Assembly: GCA_023665245.1 (NCBI GenBank) | Contig: JAMPEH010000001.1 | Location: 372,001 to 436,000, forward strand | DNA from: Muribaculaceae bacterium | Lineage (GTDB): Bacteria; Pseudomonadota; Alphaproteobacteria; Rs-D84 | Direction: 5' to 3' | Length of the DNA: 64,000 nt | Translations under genes and position numbers: made by a program | In this document: piece by piece, positions 9,465 to 17,385 of the stretch | Layout: every line of letters begins with the position of its first letter | Numbering within the stretch: the first letter of the stretch is position 1 | The notes under the pieces: model-generated | Told to the model about the DNA's origin: nothing | Seen by the model: the letters and a program-made list of their open reading frames with translations, nothing else | Databases searched by the model: none

Positions 9465-10892
9465 ATGACTATCAGACTATATAATACAATGACGCGTAAA
9501 ATAGAAGATTTTGTGCCACTGGTACCCGGCAAGGTCAGCTTTTATTCTTGCGGCCCGACGGTTTATCATTATGCACATATCGGTAATTTGCGCAGTTTTG
9601 TTCTGGCTGATTTATTAAAACGTATGTTTATCGAAAATGGATTTGATGTACGAAATGTTATGAACATTACAGATGTCGGCCATCTGACCAGTGACGATGA
9701 TGATTCTGGCGAAGACAAAATGGAAAAGGGTGCGGCACGTGATAATAAATCTGTTTGGGATATTGCGAAATTTTATACAGATGAATTTTTGCGCGACAGT
9801 AACGATATGAACTTGTTGTCGCCAACTGAACGTCCACGTGCCACAGAATATATACAACAACAAATTGATTTGGTGCAACGCCTGGTGGATTTAGGATACA
9901 CATACGAAATTCCAGGCGATGGCATATATTATGACACATCTAAATTTGCAGCATATGGTCAATTGACAGGTGGTAATTTGTCTGGTAATCGGGCTGGGGC
10001 GCGTGTTGAATTTAACGATGCAAAGCGTAATCCGACAGATTTTGCGTTATGGAAATTTTCGCCGACAGATAAAAAGCGTCAAATGGAATGGAACAGTCCA
10101 TGGGGCGTTGGATTCCCGGGATGGCACATAGAGTGCAGTGCAATGTCAATGGCATTACTGGGCAATCATTTTGATATCCATACCGGTGGCATAGATTTGT
10201 CGCGTATTCACCATGCAAACGAAATTGCGCAAAGCGAGCCTATCACCGGTGCCCCATGGGTAATATATTGGGTGCATTCGGAATTTTTGGTGGATAAAAG
10301 TGGTGACAAGATGTCAAAATCCAACGGTGAATTCTTGACATTAAGTGTCTTGAAAAATCATGGTTTTGATCCAATGGCGTATCGATATATGTTGTTGTTG
10401 GGACATTATCAATCACAATTGGCGTTTTCTTGGCAGGGATTGGAATCTGCTGCAAACGGGTATAGTAATTTGGTGCGACGTATTGCTGATATATTAGCCG
10501 ACAAGAATCCAGGCGCAATCAATGACGAAATCTATAGCGTATGGCATGATAAAATATTGGTGCAAGTGTCCGATAACCTAAAAACAGCCGAGGCATTGGT
10601 GTCAACCCAGGAATTACTGAAAGACGCATCTGTAAATCCTGCAACCAAAATTGCGTTGTTGGAATTTATTGACAGATTACTGGGGTTGCGGCTGATTGAA
10701 CATGCATCAAAATTGGTGTCTGCGCAGTCAGAAACCGCACCTGCCCAGATTGTTGCACTGTCGGATGCGCGTACCGCTGCCAAGGCTGCACGTGATTGGG
10801 CTACGGCCGATGCGTTGCGTGCCCAGATAGACACCGCTGGTTGGACGGTCGTTGATACCAAAGACGGTGTAAAACTGGTCAAAAAAGTTTAA
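9465..10892 (+). CDS. cysS: Cysteinyl-tRNA synthetase
   Basis: 475 aa. It charges tRNA-Cys and is a class I enzyme. The N-terminus RLYNTMTRK...FYSCGPTVYHYAHIGNLRSFV holds the zinc-binding Cys and the HIGH motif in the variant form HIGN. GWHIECSAM and HHANEIAQSE supply the other zinc ligands, and KMSKSNG is intact. The C-terminal anticodon-binding region is ordinary in length. The ribosome site AAAGGAAAGG lies just before ATG 9465. A strong terminator follows, so it is a single-gene unit. Confidence 0.97.
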   Translation: MTIRLYNTMTRKIEDFVPLVPGKVSFYSCGPTVYHYAHIGNLRSFVLADLLKRMFIENGFDVRNVMNITDVGHLTSDDDDSGEDKMEKGAARDNKSVWDIAKFYTDEFLRDSNDMNLLSPTERPRATEYIQQQIDLVQRLVDLGYTYEIPGDGIYYDTSKFAAYGQLTGGNLSGNRAGARVEFNDAKRNPTDFALWKFSPTDKKRQMEWNSPWGVGFPGWHIECSAMSMALLGNHFDIHTGGIDLSRIHHANEIAQSEPITGAPWVIYWVHSEFLVDKSGDKMSKSNGEFLTLSVLKNHGFDPMAYRYMLLLGHYQSQLAFSWQGLESAANGYSNLVRRIADILADKNPGAINDEIYSVWHDKILVQVSDNLKTAEALVSTQELLKDASVNPATKIALLEFIDRLLGLRLIEHASKLVSAQSETAPAQIVALSDARTAAKAARDWATADALRAQIDTAGWTVVDTKDGVKLVKKV

Positions 10893-10911
10893 TGTGTTGC
10901 CAGAACAACTA

Positions 10912-10941
10912 AATCCCCCGCGTTTGCGGGGGTGTTTTTTA
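10912..10941 (+). terminator. Intrinsic terminator of cysS
   Basis: CCCCCGC / GCGGGGG hairpin followed by GTTTTTT. Confidence 0.9.
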
Positions 10942-10953
10942 TATAAAAATATC

Positions 10954-10982
10954 TTGAAAGCAGGGGACTTTTGGTGTATATT
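10954..10982 (+). promoter_or_regulatory. Promoter of trcR
   Basis: -35 TTGAAA (10954-10959), 17-nt spacer, -10 TATATT (10977-10982), giving a short 5' UTR of about 18 nt. Confidence 0.7.
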
Positions 10983-11007
10983 GCCCCGAGATACAAGAGG
11001 ATATTTC

Positions 11008-11526
11008 ATGAATTACCCATATATGCCTAAATCAACAGCCCTGTGGTTAATTGAAAACACAGCACTGACTTTTGAACAAATTGCAGATTTCTGCGGTATG
11101 CACGAATTAGAAGTAAAAAACATCGCAGATGCAGAAACTTATAAAATCCAGGGTCTGAACCCAATCTTGAACGGTCAATTAACCCGTGAAGATATTGAGG
11201 CGTGCGAAGCCGACCCGGCGAAACGCCTGACATTGCGCGAAGAAATTGTTGCCGCGCAAAGTGCCCAAAACAAGCGTGGTGTTGGATACACACCAAAATT
11301 ACATCGTCAAAACAGATTGGGCGGTATTTTATGGATTATTAAAAATTATCCAGAACTGTCTGATGGCCAGGTTGCACGCCTGATGCGCAGTACAAACCCG
11401 ACGGTTGCATCTATCCGCAACAAAACGCATAAATCATATTCGTTGATTCAAATCCAAAGCCCATTGGTATTGGGGCTGATATCTGAATCTGCGTTACATG
11501 ACGCGGTTGCAAAGGCAAAGAAATAA
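11008..11526 (+). CDS. trcR: TrcR-type cell-cycle transcriptional regulator (DUF1013)
   Basis: 172 aa from ATG 11008, with AAGAGG 7 nt upstream. The opening [20 protein letters not shown], then [15 protein letters not shown], then [22 protein letters not shown], is the hallmark of DUF1013/TrcR proteins restricted to Alphaproteobacteria. These are helix-turn-helix regulators linked to cell-cycle control with CtrA and GcrA. The second half has another HTH-like stretch ([22 protein letters not shown]). It sits directly before rpoD, 41 nt away, so the two may be cotranscribed. This gene is the best lineage marker in the window. Confidence 0.9.
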   Translation: MNYPYMPKSTALWLIENTALTFEQIADFCGMHELEVKNIADAETYKIQGLNPILNGQLTREDIEACEADPAKRLTLREEIVAAQSAQNKRGVGYTPKLHRQNRLGGILWIIKNYPELSDGQVARLMRSTNPTVASIRNKTHKSYSLIQIQSPLVLGLISESALHDAVAKAKK

Positions 11527-11567
11527 TCTTTAATCTGATTCACACAAAAAACGGCAAGGGTTGTCTG

Positions 11568-13649
11568 ATGGCAAAAAAACTGGATGAAGAAACAAAGTTA
11601 GTTATAGAATCATTTCCGGAAAATTTGCGGAAATTGGCGTTGTCTGCGACAGAAATCGGCTATCTGTCGCAGTCTGATTTGGATTCCGCAATCGAGGCGG
11701 ATGAAATTCCATCGGATGAACAAGAAGGCTATACTGCATTTTTTCAACAGGATTTAGGACTGGAAATTCTGGAACTGGATAACTTTGCACAGAGTATGGA
11801 AAAATACTATGACGAAGACAATGACGAGCCACGCGACAAAACACGCAACTTGTTAAATGCAGATGCAGAACAGGTTGATGTCAATGATGACGACTATGAA
11901 CACTTTGCCAAACAATTGGAACGCAGTTCAACAGGCAATTTGGTTTTGGGTGTCCAAGATTCAGTTCAATCGTATTTAAAACAAATCGGTACAGTTCAAT
12001 TATTGACCGCCGCAGGCGAGGTCGCAATTGCCCAACGTATCGAGGCAGCATCCCGTCTGATGGTATATGGCCTGTGCGAAAGTCCAATGACAATCCAGGC
12101 AATGTTGGATTGGTACCAGCAATTATTAAACGAAGATATTCGTCTGCGCTATATCGTGAATTTGGAAGTCATGTATTCATCTGACGCCGAACAAAAATCA
12201 TTGGCGGCACTGTCCGAGGCTTTGAAATCCAAGGGCGTTGAACACGTTGATGAATTGGATGATGACGAATTGGATGATTTGGAAGAATCCACCGCCACCG
12301 AAGAAGATGACGAAGATGAAGATGTCGATGAAGAAGACGGTATCAAAAAAGAAGACACGCCGCGTGGCACATCTGGTGTGCCAATCCCAGTAATGGAAGA
12401 ATCATTGATGCCAATGGTTCTGGATTTGTTTGCCAAGATTAAACGCATATTTAACAATATGCAGAAACTGCAAACCAAGCGTCTGGAAAACCTGATGACA
12501 TCTGATACGCCGGATGCGGCACTGGAAAAGAAATACGCAAAAATGCGTCTGGAATTGTTTGAACACGTCAGCAAAATTCGTCTGAACGATGACCGTAATG
12601 CCGAAATTTTGGAACAGTTGACCAAACGCGACCAATTATTAATGGGACTGGAAGGCAAATTGTTGCGCCTGGCCTTGGCAAACAAGATAAAACGTGAAGA
12701 TTTCCTGGCCGAATATGCCGGCAATGAATTGAACCGTAATTGGGTTAAAAAGTTGGCCAAGCACAAGAATCCTGCATGGGCGAACTTTGCCAAAAAGCAC
12801 GAGGCAGATATTCTAAAAATCCAGGAAAGTATTACCGCCATCGCCCAAGAGACTGGCCAGCCCACCGCCGAATATAAAAAGGTTGTTGAATTGGTTCGTC
12901 GTGGCCAGGTCGAGGCCGCCCGTGCCAAACGCGAAATGATAGAGGCGAACCTGCGTCTGGTTATAAAATTTGCCAAAAAATCCAGCAATCGCGGTCTGGG
13001 CTTGGATTTTTCAGACTTGGTTCAGGATGGTAATATCGGATTGATGAAGGCTGTTGATAAATTTGATTATCGTTTGGGTAATAAGTTTTCAACATATGCC
13101 ACAAACTGGATTCAACAGGGAATTTCACGCAGCATTGCCGACCAGGCCCGCACAATTCGTATCCCTGTGCACATGATTGATAATATTCACAAGATACAAC
13201 GTGCGTCACGTCAGTTTATGCATAAATACGGACGCCAGCCAACGGCCGAAGAATTGTCCAAGATTATCTATCTGCCGGTGGACAAGATTCATAAAGCGAT
13301 GAAGGTTAATCTGAAACCAATTTCATTAGAGGCACCCGTTGGTTCCGAAGATGACAGTTCACGTATTGAAATCATCGCAGATGAAACAGCGAAAAATCCG
13401 TTTACATCGGCGGCCCAGAAAAACCTGCGTAATATTGTCACACAAATATTACTGGAATTGGATCCAAAAGAAGCAACAGTTCTGTGTAAACGTTTTGGTA
13501 TCAATACTAACAAGACCAGCACGTTGGAAGAAGTTGGTGAAGATATCGGCGTGACGCGTGAACGTATCCGCCAGATTGAACAAAAGGCACTGCAAAAATT
13601 AAAACACCCCAGCCGTGCCCGTAAACTGCGCAGTTTCTTAGAAGAATAA
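11568..13649 (+). CDS. rpoD: RNA polymerase primary sigma factor (sigma70)
   Basis: 693 aa. Region 1.1 spans the first 80 residues. A long non-conserved insert holds an extremely acidic block around residues 225-262 (runs of Glu and Asp), typical of primary sigma factors. Region 2 starts at about residue 455 ([14 protein letters not shown], then [33 protein letters not shown]). Region 4 near the C-terminus contains [19 protein letters not shown] and [14 protein letters not shown]. The promoters found here (TTGACA-like, 16-18 nt, TATAAT) fit this factor. A terminator follows. Confidence 0.98.
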   Translation: MAKKLDEETKLVIESFPENLRKLALSATEIGYLSQSDLDSAIEADEIPSDEQEGYTAFFQQDLGLEILELDNFAQSMEKYYDEDNDEPRDKTRNLLNADAEQVDVNDDDYEHFAKQLERSSTGNLVLGVQDSVQSYLKQIGTVQLLTAAGEVAIAQRIEAASRLMVYGLCESPMTIQAMLDWYQQLLNEDIRLRYIVNLEVMYSSDAEQKSLAALSEALKSKGVEHVDELDDDELDDLEESTATEEDDEDEDVDEEDGIKKEDTPRGTSGVPIPVMEESLMPMVLDLFAKIKRIFNNMQKLQTKRLENLMTSDTPDAALEKKYAKMRLELFEHVSKIRLNDDRNAEILEQLTKRDQLLMGLEGKLLRLALANKIKREDFLAEYAGNELNRNWVKKLAKHKNPAWANFAKKHEADILKIQESITAIAQETGQPTAEYKKVVELVRRGQVEAARAKREMIEANLRLVIKFAKKSSNRGLGLDFSDLVQDGNIGLMKAVDKFDYRLGNKFSTYATNWIQQGISRSIADQARTIRIPVHMIDNIHKIQRASRQFMHKYGRQPTAEELSKIIYLPVDKIHKAMKVNLKPISLEAPVGSEDDSSRIEIIADETAKNPFTSAAQKNLRNIVTQILLELDPKEATVLCKRFGINTNKTSTLEEVGEDIGVTRERIRQIEQKALQKLKHPSRARKLRSFLEE

Positions 13650-13660
13650 TATATACAAAT

Positions 13661-13684
13661 ATCCCGCATACGCGGGATGTTTTA
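13661..13684 (+). terminator. Intrinsic terminator of rpoD
   Basis: ATCCCGC-ATAC-GCGGGAT followed by GTTTT. Confidence 0.85.
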
Positions 13685-13701
13685 CATAAAGGCGATTATA
13701 A

Positions 13702-14298
13702 ATGAAAAATACTGTTTTATTTTGTTGTGGTCTGTCAGGCAGCGGGAAGAGTTATTTTATTAAAAACATACTGCCCTGTGGTTCGTTCTATAAATTAAAA
13801 TCTGCAACCACACGACCAATGCGGCCGGGCGAACAACACGGACGCGAATATTATTTTGTTGATGAAATATATTTTGACACTACGCCATTGGTGACGCGTC
13901 TGTTTGTAAATCAGGCATTTTGGCAACCAGGTAAACCGAAATGGCTTTATGGTGTGCCAGAATTCGAAGTGTTGAATAACATTGGTAAAAACTTTGTTTA
14001 TGATGTTATTCAACCGCAATACGCCCGCCAAATGCGCGATTGGTTTGTTGCACACGGCATGCAGTCAACCTATGATTTCAAGACATTATATTTTATTCCG
14101 CCCGAAAATAACTTTAAAATTGCCGCAGACCGTGCAAATATGCCAGATGACCGTAGTGTACGCACAACAAATACTTGTAACCCGATTGATTTCCTTCGTA
14201 CAGATTTGGATGTCGATTTTATGCTGAAATCCAGCGCTGATGAAACGATAATCCCAACATCCCTGCAGCAATACCTGCAAAACATAAAAACACGATGA
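13702..14298 (+). CDS. Guanylate-kinase-like P-loop protein
   Basis: 198 aa. Walker A is GLSGSGKSYF at residues 9-18. KSATTRPMRPGEQHGREYYFVDE matches the GMP-binding stretch of guanylate kinases (S.TTR..R.GE..G..Y.FV). After that the similarity fades: the usual lid region is diverged and the C-terminus is unrelated by eye. It could be the guanylate kinase that makes GDP, or a diverged paralogue with another substrate. AAAGGCG precedes the ATG. It stands alone behind the rpoD terminator. Confidence 0.6.
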   Translation: MKNTVLFCCGLSGSGKSYFIKNILPCGSFYKLKSATTRPMRPGEQHGREYYFVDEIYFDTTPLVTRLFVNQAFWQPGKPKWLYGVPEFEVLNNIGKNFVYDVIQPQYARQMRDWFVAHGMQSTYDFKTLYFIPPENNFKIAADRANMPDDRSVRTTNTCNPIDFLRTDLDVDFMLKSSADETIIPTSLQQYLQNIKTR

Positions 14299-14332
14299 TA
14301 TTTTTTGTGCCAGTATCCATTGTTATTAATTG

Positions 14333-14359
14333 CCCCGTCACATTGGAAACGTGACGGGG
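14333..14359. terminator. Hairpin between convergent genes
   Basis: CCCCGTCAC / GTGACGGGG with an 8-9 nt loop. No clear T run follows on either strand, so terminator function is only likely from its position. Confidence 0.45.
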
Positions 14360-14407
14360 TGATGATAAAAGAAAACTCTGTGGCCATACGGATGTTTGTG
14401 TACGAAG

Positions 14408-15094
14408 TTAACTCTTGTATGGGCAGGTGCTGGTAATTTTAAATGTACCAGTAGTGTCATAATATGTCCCAGCCGAAATATAGCATCCTGTAATAGATGT
14501 TGCGCCGGCACTGCTGTTACCGCGTGCCAATATTGTCTTGGTTGAATTTGTGTACACACCAGTCCAGTTTGGGCATCGGGTACATCCTGATGTGCCATTT
14601 GTACTGCTGCCGTAATATCCTGCGGCACAACGGTATTTGGTTGATGCAACACAATCTGTGTTATAGACGGTTTGCTTTTGATATCCGGTGCCGGACGCCG
14701 CCCAATCGGTATCGTCTGGACAATTTTTAACGCATGTATGATATGGATACGGTTCTTTGTTTATATCTTCATCTGGCTCATACCAGCAGAGATAATCAAG
14801 TGCAATGCCAGTTGTATCTTCGTCAATGTATTCCAAGCTATATCCCGATGGACACGTTGCGCATGATTGAACGTAATAACATTTACCATCTGTTTCGTGC
14901 CACATAAAACTCTCGGTTTGATTCATTGTAGCGCAATTGTTGGCGCCAATAAGGGCTGATGTTTTGTCGGTACAGTTGCTATACTCGCTCTTCAGAGCAC
15001 TATAATCGCCCCAGTCGTCGCAATATGCAAATGCATTGCCGTGCACACTAATAATTGCCAGCACAGTGGGTGTGATAATAAATTTTGTTTTCAT
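14408..15094 (-). CDS. Secreted cysteine-rich protein with the shared C-terminal module
   Basis: 228 aa. The signal peptide is MKTKFIITPTVLAIISVHGNAFA, then YCDDWG. The mature protein has about 20 cysteines, many in CxxC or CP pairs, and ends in a module also found at four other loci here: RCAAGYYGSS.NGTSGC..CP.W..VYT, then TSITGCYISAGTYYDTTGTFK.T..CPYKS. No membrane anchor is visible. It should be exported to the periplasm or surface and stabilised by disulfides. It is a single gene under class A leader A1. I know no function; a surface or adhesion role is inference. Confidence 0.85.
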   Translation of the reverse strand: MKTKFIITPTVLAIISVHGNAFAYCDDWGDYSALKSEYSNCTDKTSALIGANNCATMNQTESFMWHETDGKCYYVQSCATCPSGYSLEYIDEDTTGIALDYLCWYEPDEDINKEPYPYHTCVKNCPDDTDWAASGTGYQKQTVYNTDCVASTKYRCAAGYYGSSTNGTSGCTRCPNWTGVYTNSTKTILARGNSSAGATSITGCYISAGTYYDTTGTFKITSTCPYKS

Positions 15095-15335
15095 TGTTGA
15101 AACTCCTGCGTTTGGTTAAACAAAAAACCACCGTTTTTATTGGTGGTTCAGGAGGTTCAGAACAATCCACAGAATTGCGTCGCGTATTGGTTATTCCGCG
15201 AACCCTCCTGAACCGAACGTTCAGGAGTTATCTTCGTTGCATATATTAAAAATGACGCATTTAATGCGCCACAGGTATATGTTCCAACGCCGTGGCAGAG
15301 GTTCTGACGCCTCATCAACGGAATACCCGTTGACA
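15095..15335 (-). promoter_or_regulatory. Structured leader RNA, class A (copy A1), attenuator-like
   Basis: It starts with the hairpin TCAACGG-GTATT-CCGTTGA and then ATGAGGCGT...ACCTCTG. C-rich strand 1 lies at 15220-15227, the G-rich strand at 15201-15214 and C-rich strand 2 at 15145-15157 (+ coordinates). The terminator hairpin is at 15127-15147 with a T run on the - strand. The G-rich strand can pair with either C-rich strand, and strand 2 overlaps the terminator stem. The ribosome site CAGGAG is complementary to the CTCCTG of both C-rich strands. Confidence 0.75.
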
Positions 15336-15341
15336 ATATTC

Positions 15342-15370
15342 ATTGTATGCAATTATAGGATTTTAATCAA
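15342..15370 (-). promoter_or_regulatory. Promoter of leader A1
   Basis: - strand TTGATT (15370-15365), 17-nt spacer, TACAAT (15347-15342), then 8 nt to the 5' hairpin. This matches the spacing at A2 and A3. Confidence 0.65.
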
Positions 15371-15384
15371 GGAAATATTCAGTA

Positions 15385-17310
15385 TTACACATTGGCTTTC
15401 AGTGCCATGTAAACCTGACCTAAATCTGTTTTTATTAATGTTGCAGATAATTTATCTGAATTGTCCGCGGCGCGGGCACTGGATAATATCTTGTCAAAAC
15501 TGCGCACAAATTGTGTCGCCTGGGAACGGAATACCGCGTCAGACTTCATCATGTCGCGCACGCGTTTTTTATCCGCCGCCGCCAACATCTTGGCCAGCCA
15601 TTTTGAAAATATAGTTTTATCCCCGTCGTGATATTTTTTCCATACGACATCCGGAATATCTGCACCGGCGGCACGGATTAAATCCAATGATTGTTCATGC
15701 ATTTTTTCAAACATGCGTTCGCTTTGTTTCAAGAAATCGCCGCCACTGATACGGCCAACATTTTCAGATGGTGCATTTTTTATCGCGTCCATTGGCGCCG
15801 ATGCACGCGCAACCATCATTTGCTTGTTCAATGTCTGCATGGTATTTACCGCCTTGGCATAATCAGACATTAAATCAATCATTTGCTGGCGTGATTGACT
15901 GGCTAATTCTTCTAATTTAATTGCAGACTGGGTGACTGTATCCGTAGATTCTGAAACAGTCGTTTTCATTGCGTTAATCTTATCATTTAATCCCGCAACA
16001 ATCTTGTTCAGATTGTCACTGGCCGCAACAGAATCACGTGACAAATCGGGCAGGGCGGCAAAATACTTTTCAATCAATGCCGACAACGGCTGTAATTGTG
16101 CGGTGGTGTCGGTTGACATCTTTATCAGGTTTGCAGATTGTCCCGATAATTGTGCGTGTGCGGTGTTCATCTTTATCAATGTTTCGCGAACACCGGTTGC
16201 CATTGCCTTAACAGATTCAGAAAACGCACCGGCGGCTGATTTTGTGTTTTCCAGTGTTGTATTTGCAACACCAGATACCGTTTTGATTTCTGATACAACA
16301 CCTGTTGCGAATTCTTTGATTTCGCCATTAAACCGATTTGTTAATGTGGCCAGTTCTGACGATATGCCACGAACAGATGTTTCCGTTGTGCCGGCGGTCG
16401 CCATTAATTTTTCAACCACATCAGACAGTTTGCGAATTTGTTTGTCTATTGATGATTCTGCCAAACGAACCTGGCCACCAACAGTATTGGATGTAATTGT
16501 CAGTGTGTTTACCTGGCTGGTTAATTGTTTCTTGGATTGTTTACCAAATGTATCTAATTTCGTCAGATATTTATCAATTAAATCATTATTATGTGTCATC
16601 ACAGATTCATAATCTGTCGCAGCCGTCTTTACATTATTAAATTCTGTGGCTGTATTTTGCGCCAGGGCCGACAACGCAGATTGTAATTCCTGGGCACCGG
16701 TGGTCAGTTCCTGATTCTGTTGTTTGTTGTTTTCAAATTCTGACTTTAATCCATCGGATAAAGTCTTGCCAGATTCTATCCATGCATCAATATGGTCGCG
16801 AATCTGTGAAATCTTATCGGTTGTATCTTGTGATGTTTTATCAATTTGTGCCAGTAATTCGTTGATAGTATTGCTGAATTTGTCTGTTGATACTTCTACA
16901 TCGTGCCATCCGTTTGATTCAACAATTGCACGCAGTCCATCAACTGTATTGTCCAGACGTCCAGACATAGTGGTCAATCGCTTGGTTGCATCATCCGCCA
17001 ATGTCACCAGATTACTGTTTTGTGTATCCAGTTGTTGACGCAATTCGTTTGCACTGGCAATTTGCGCATTTAAAGTATCGCGCATTGTCTGAAAACTGAC
17101 TTCTATTTTTTGAATTTCGTCGGCTAATATCGTATTCAGCACGCGTACCGCATCCTGAACCTTGGCACGTTCTGGGCGCGTCATTATCTGCAACAGTGAT
17201 TCCATAACCTTTTGTGAGCGTCGCGACACAAAAAATAACACAATTAACGCGACAAACATCAAAAAACAGATAACACCACTGCCAATCAATAAGATTTGAA
17301 CCAGATTCAT
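15385..17310 (-). CDS. Membrane-anchored coiled-coil protein of unknown function
   Basis: 641 aa. One N-terminal membrane helix (about residues 5-30, GSGVICFLMFVALIVLFFVS) is followed by roughly 480 residues of Ala/Ser/Thr/Gln-rich coiled coil resembling methyl-accepting or RmuC-like helices. No HAMP or signalling motif is seen. A compact C-terminal domain (WKKYHDGDKTIFSKWLAKML, then FVRSFDKIL.SA, LGQVYMALK) recalls a conserved domain that I associate with alphaproteobacterial membrane coiled-coil proteins. The ribosome site AGGGGGAAA precedes ATG 17310. It is divergent from addA. A structural or envelope-organising role is a guess. Confidence 0.75.
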   Translation of the reverse strand: MNLVQILLIGSGVICFLMFVALIVLFFVSRRSQKVMESLLQIMTRPERAKVQDAVRVLNTILADEIQKIEVSFQTMRDTLNAQIASANELRQQLDTQNSNLVTLADDATKRLTTMSGRLDNTVDGLRAIVESNGWHDVEVSTDKFSNTINELLAQIDKTSQDTTDKISQIRDHIDAWIESGKTLSDGLKSEFENNKQQNQELTTGAQELQSALSALAQNTATEFNNVKTAATDYESVMTHNNDLIDKYLTKLDTFGKQSKKQLTSQVNTLTITSNTVGGQVRLAESSIDKQIRKLSDVVEKLMATAGTTETSVRGISSELATLTNRFNGEIKEFATGVVSEIKTVSGVANTTLENTKSAAGAFSESVKAMATGVRETLIKMNTAHAQLSGQSANLIKMSTDTTAQLQPLSALIEKYFAALPDLSRDSVAASDNLNKIVAGLNDKINAMKTTVSESTDTVTQSAIKLEELASQSRQQMIDLMSDYAKAVNTMQTLNKQMMVARASAPMDAIKNAPSENVGRISGGDFLKQSERMFEKMHEQSLDLIRAAGADIPDVVWKKYHDGDKTIFSKWLAKMLAAADKKRVRDMMKSDAVFRSQATQFVRSFDKILSSARAADNSDKLSATLIKTDLGQVYMALKANV

Positions 17311-17385
17311 GCGCTTTCCCCCTATATCACTTGCGATTTCATGGGATTTATACTAAAATTCACATAATAAAGCAAGGGTATAAAT

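Noticed and set aside
13702..14298. Confident annotation as gmk
   Set aside because: The P-loop and GMP-binding stretch match, but the rest is diverged, so only a guanylate-kinase-like call is given.
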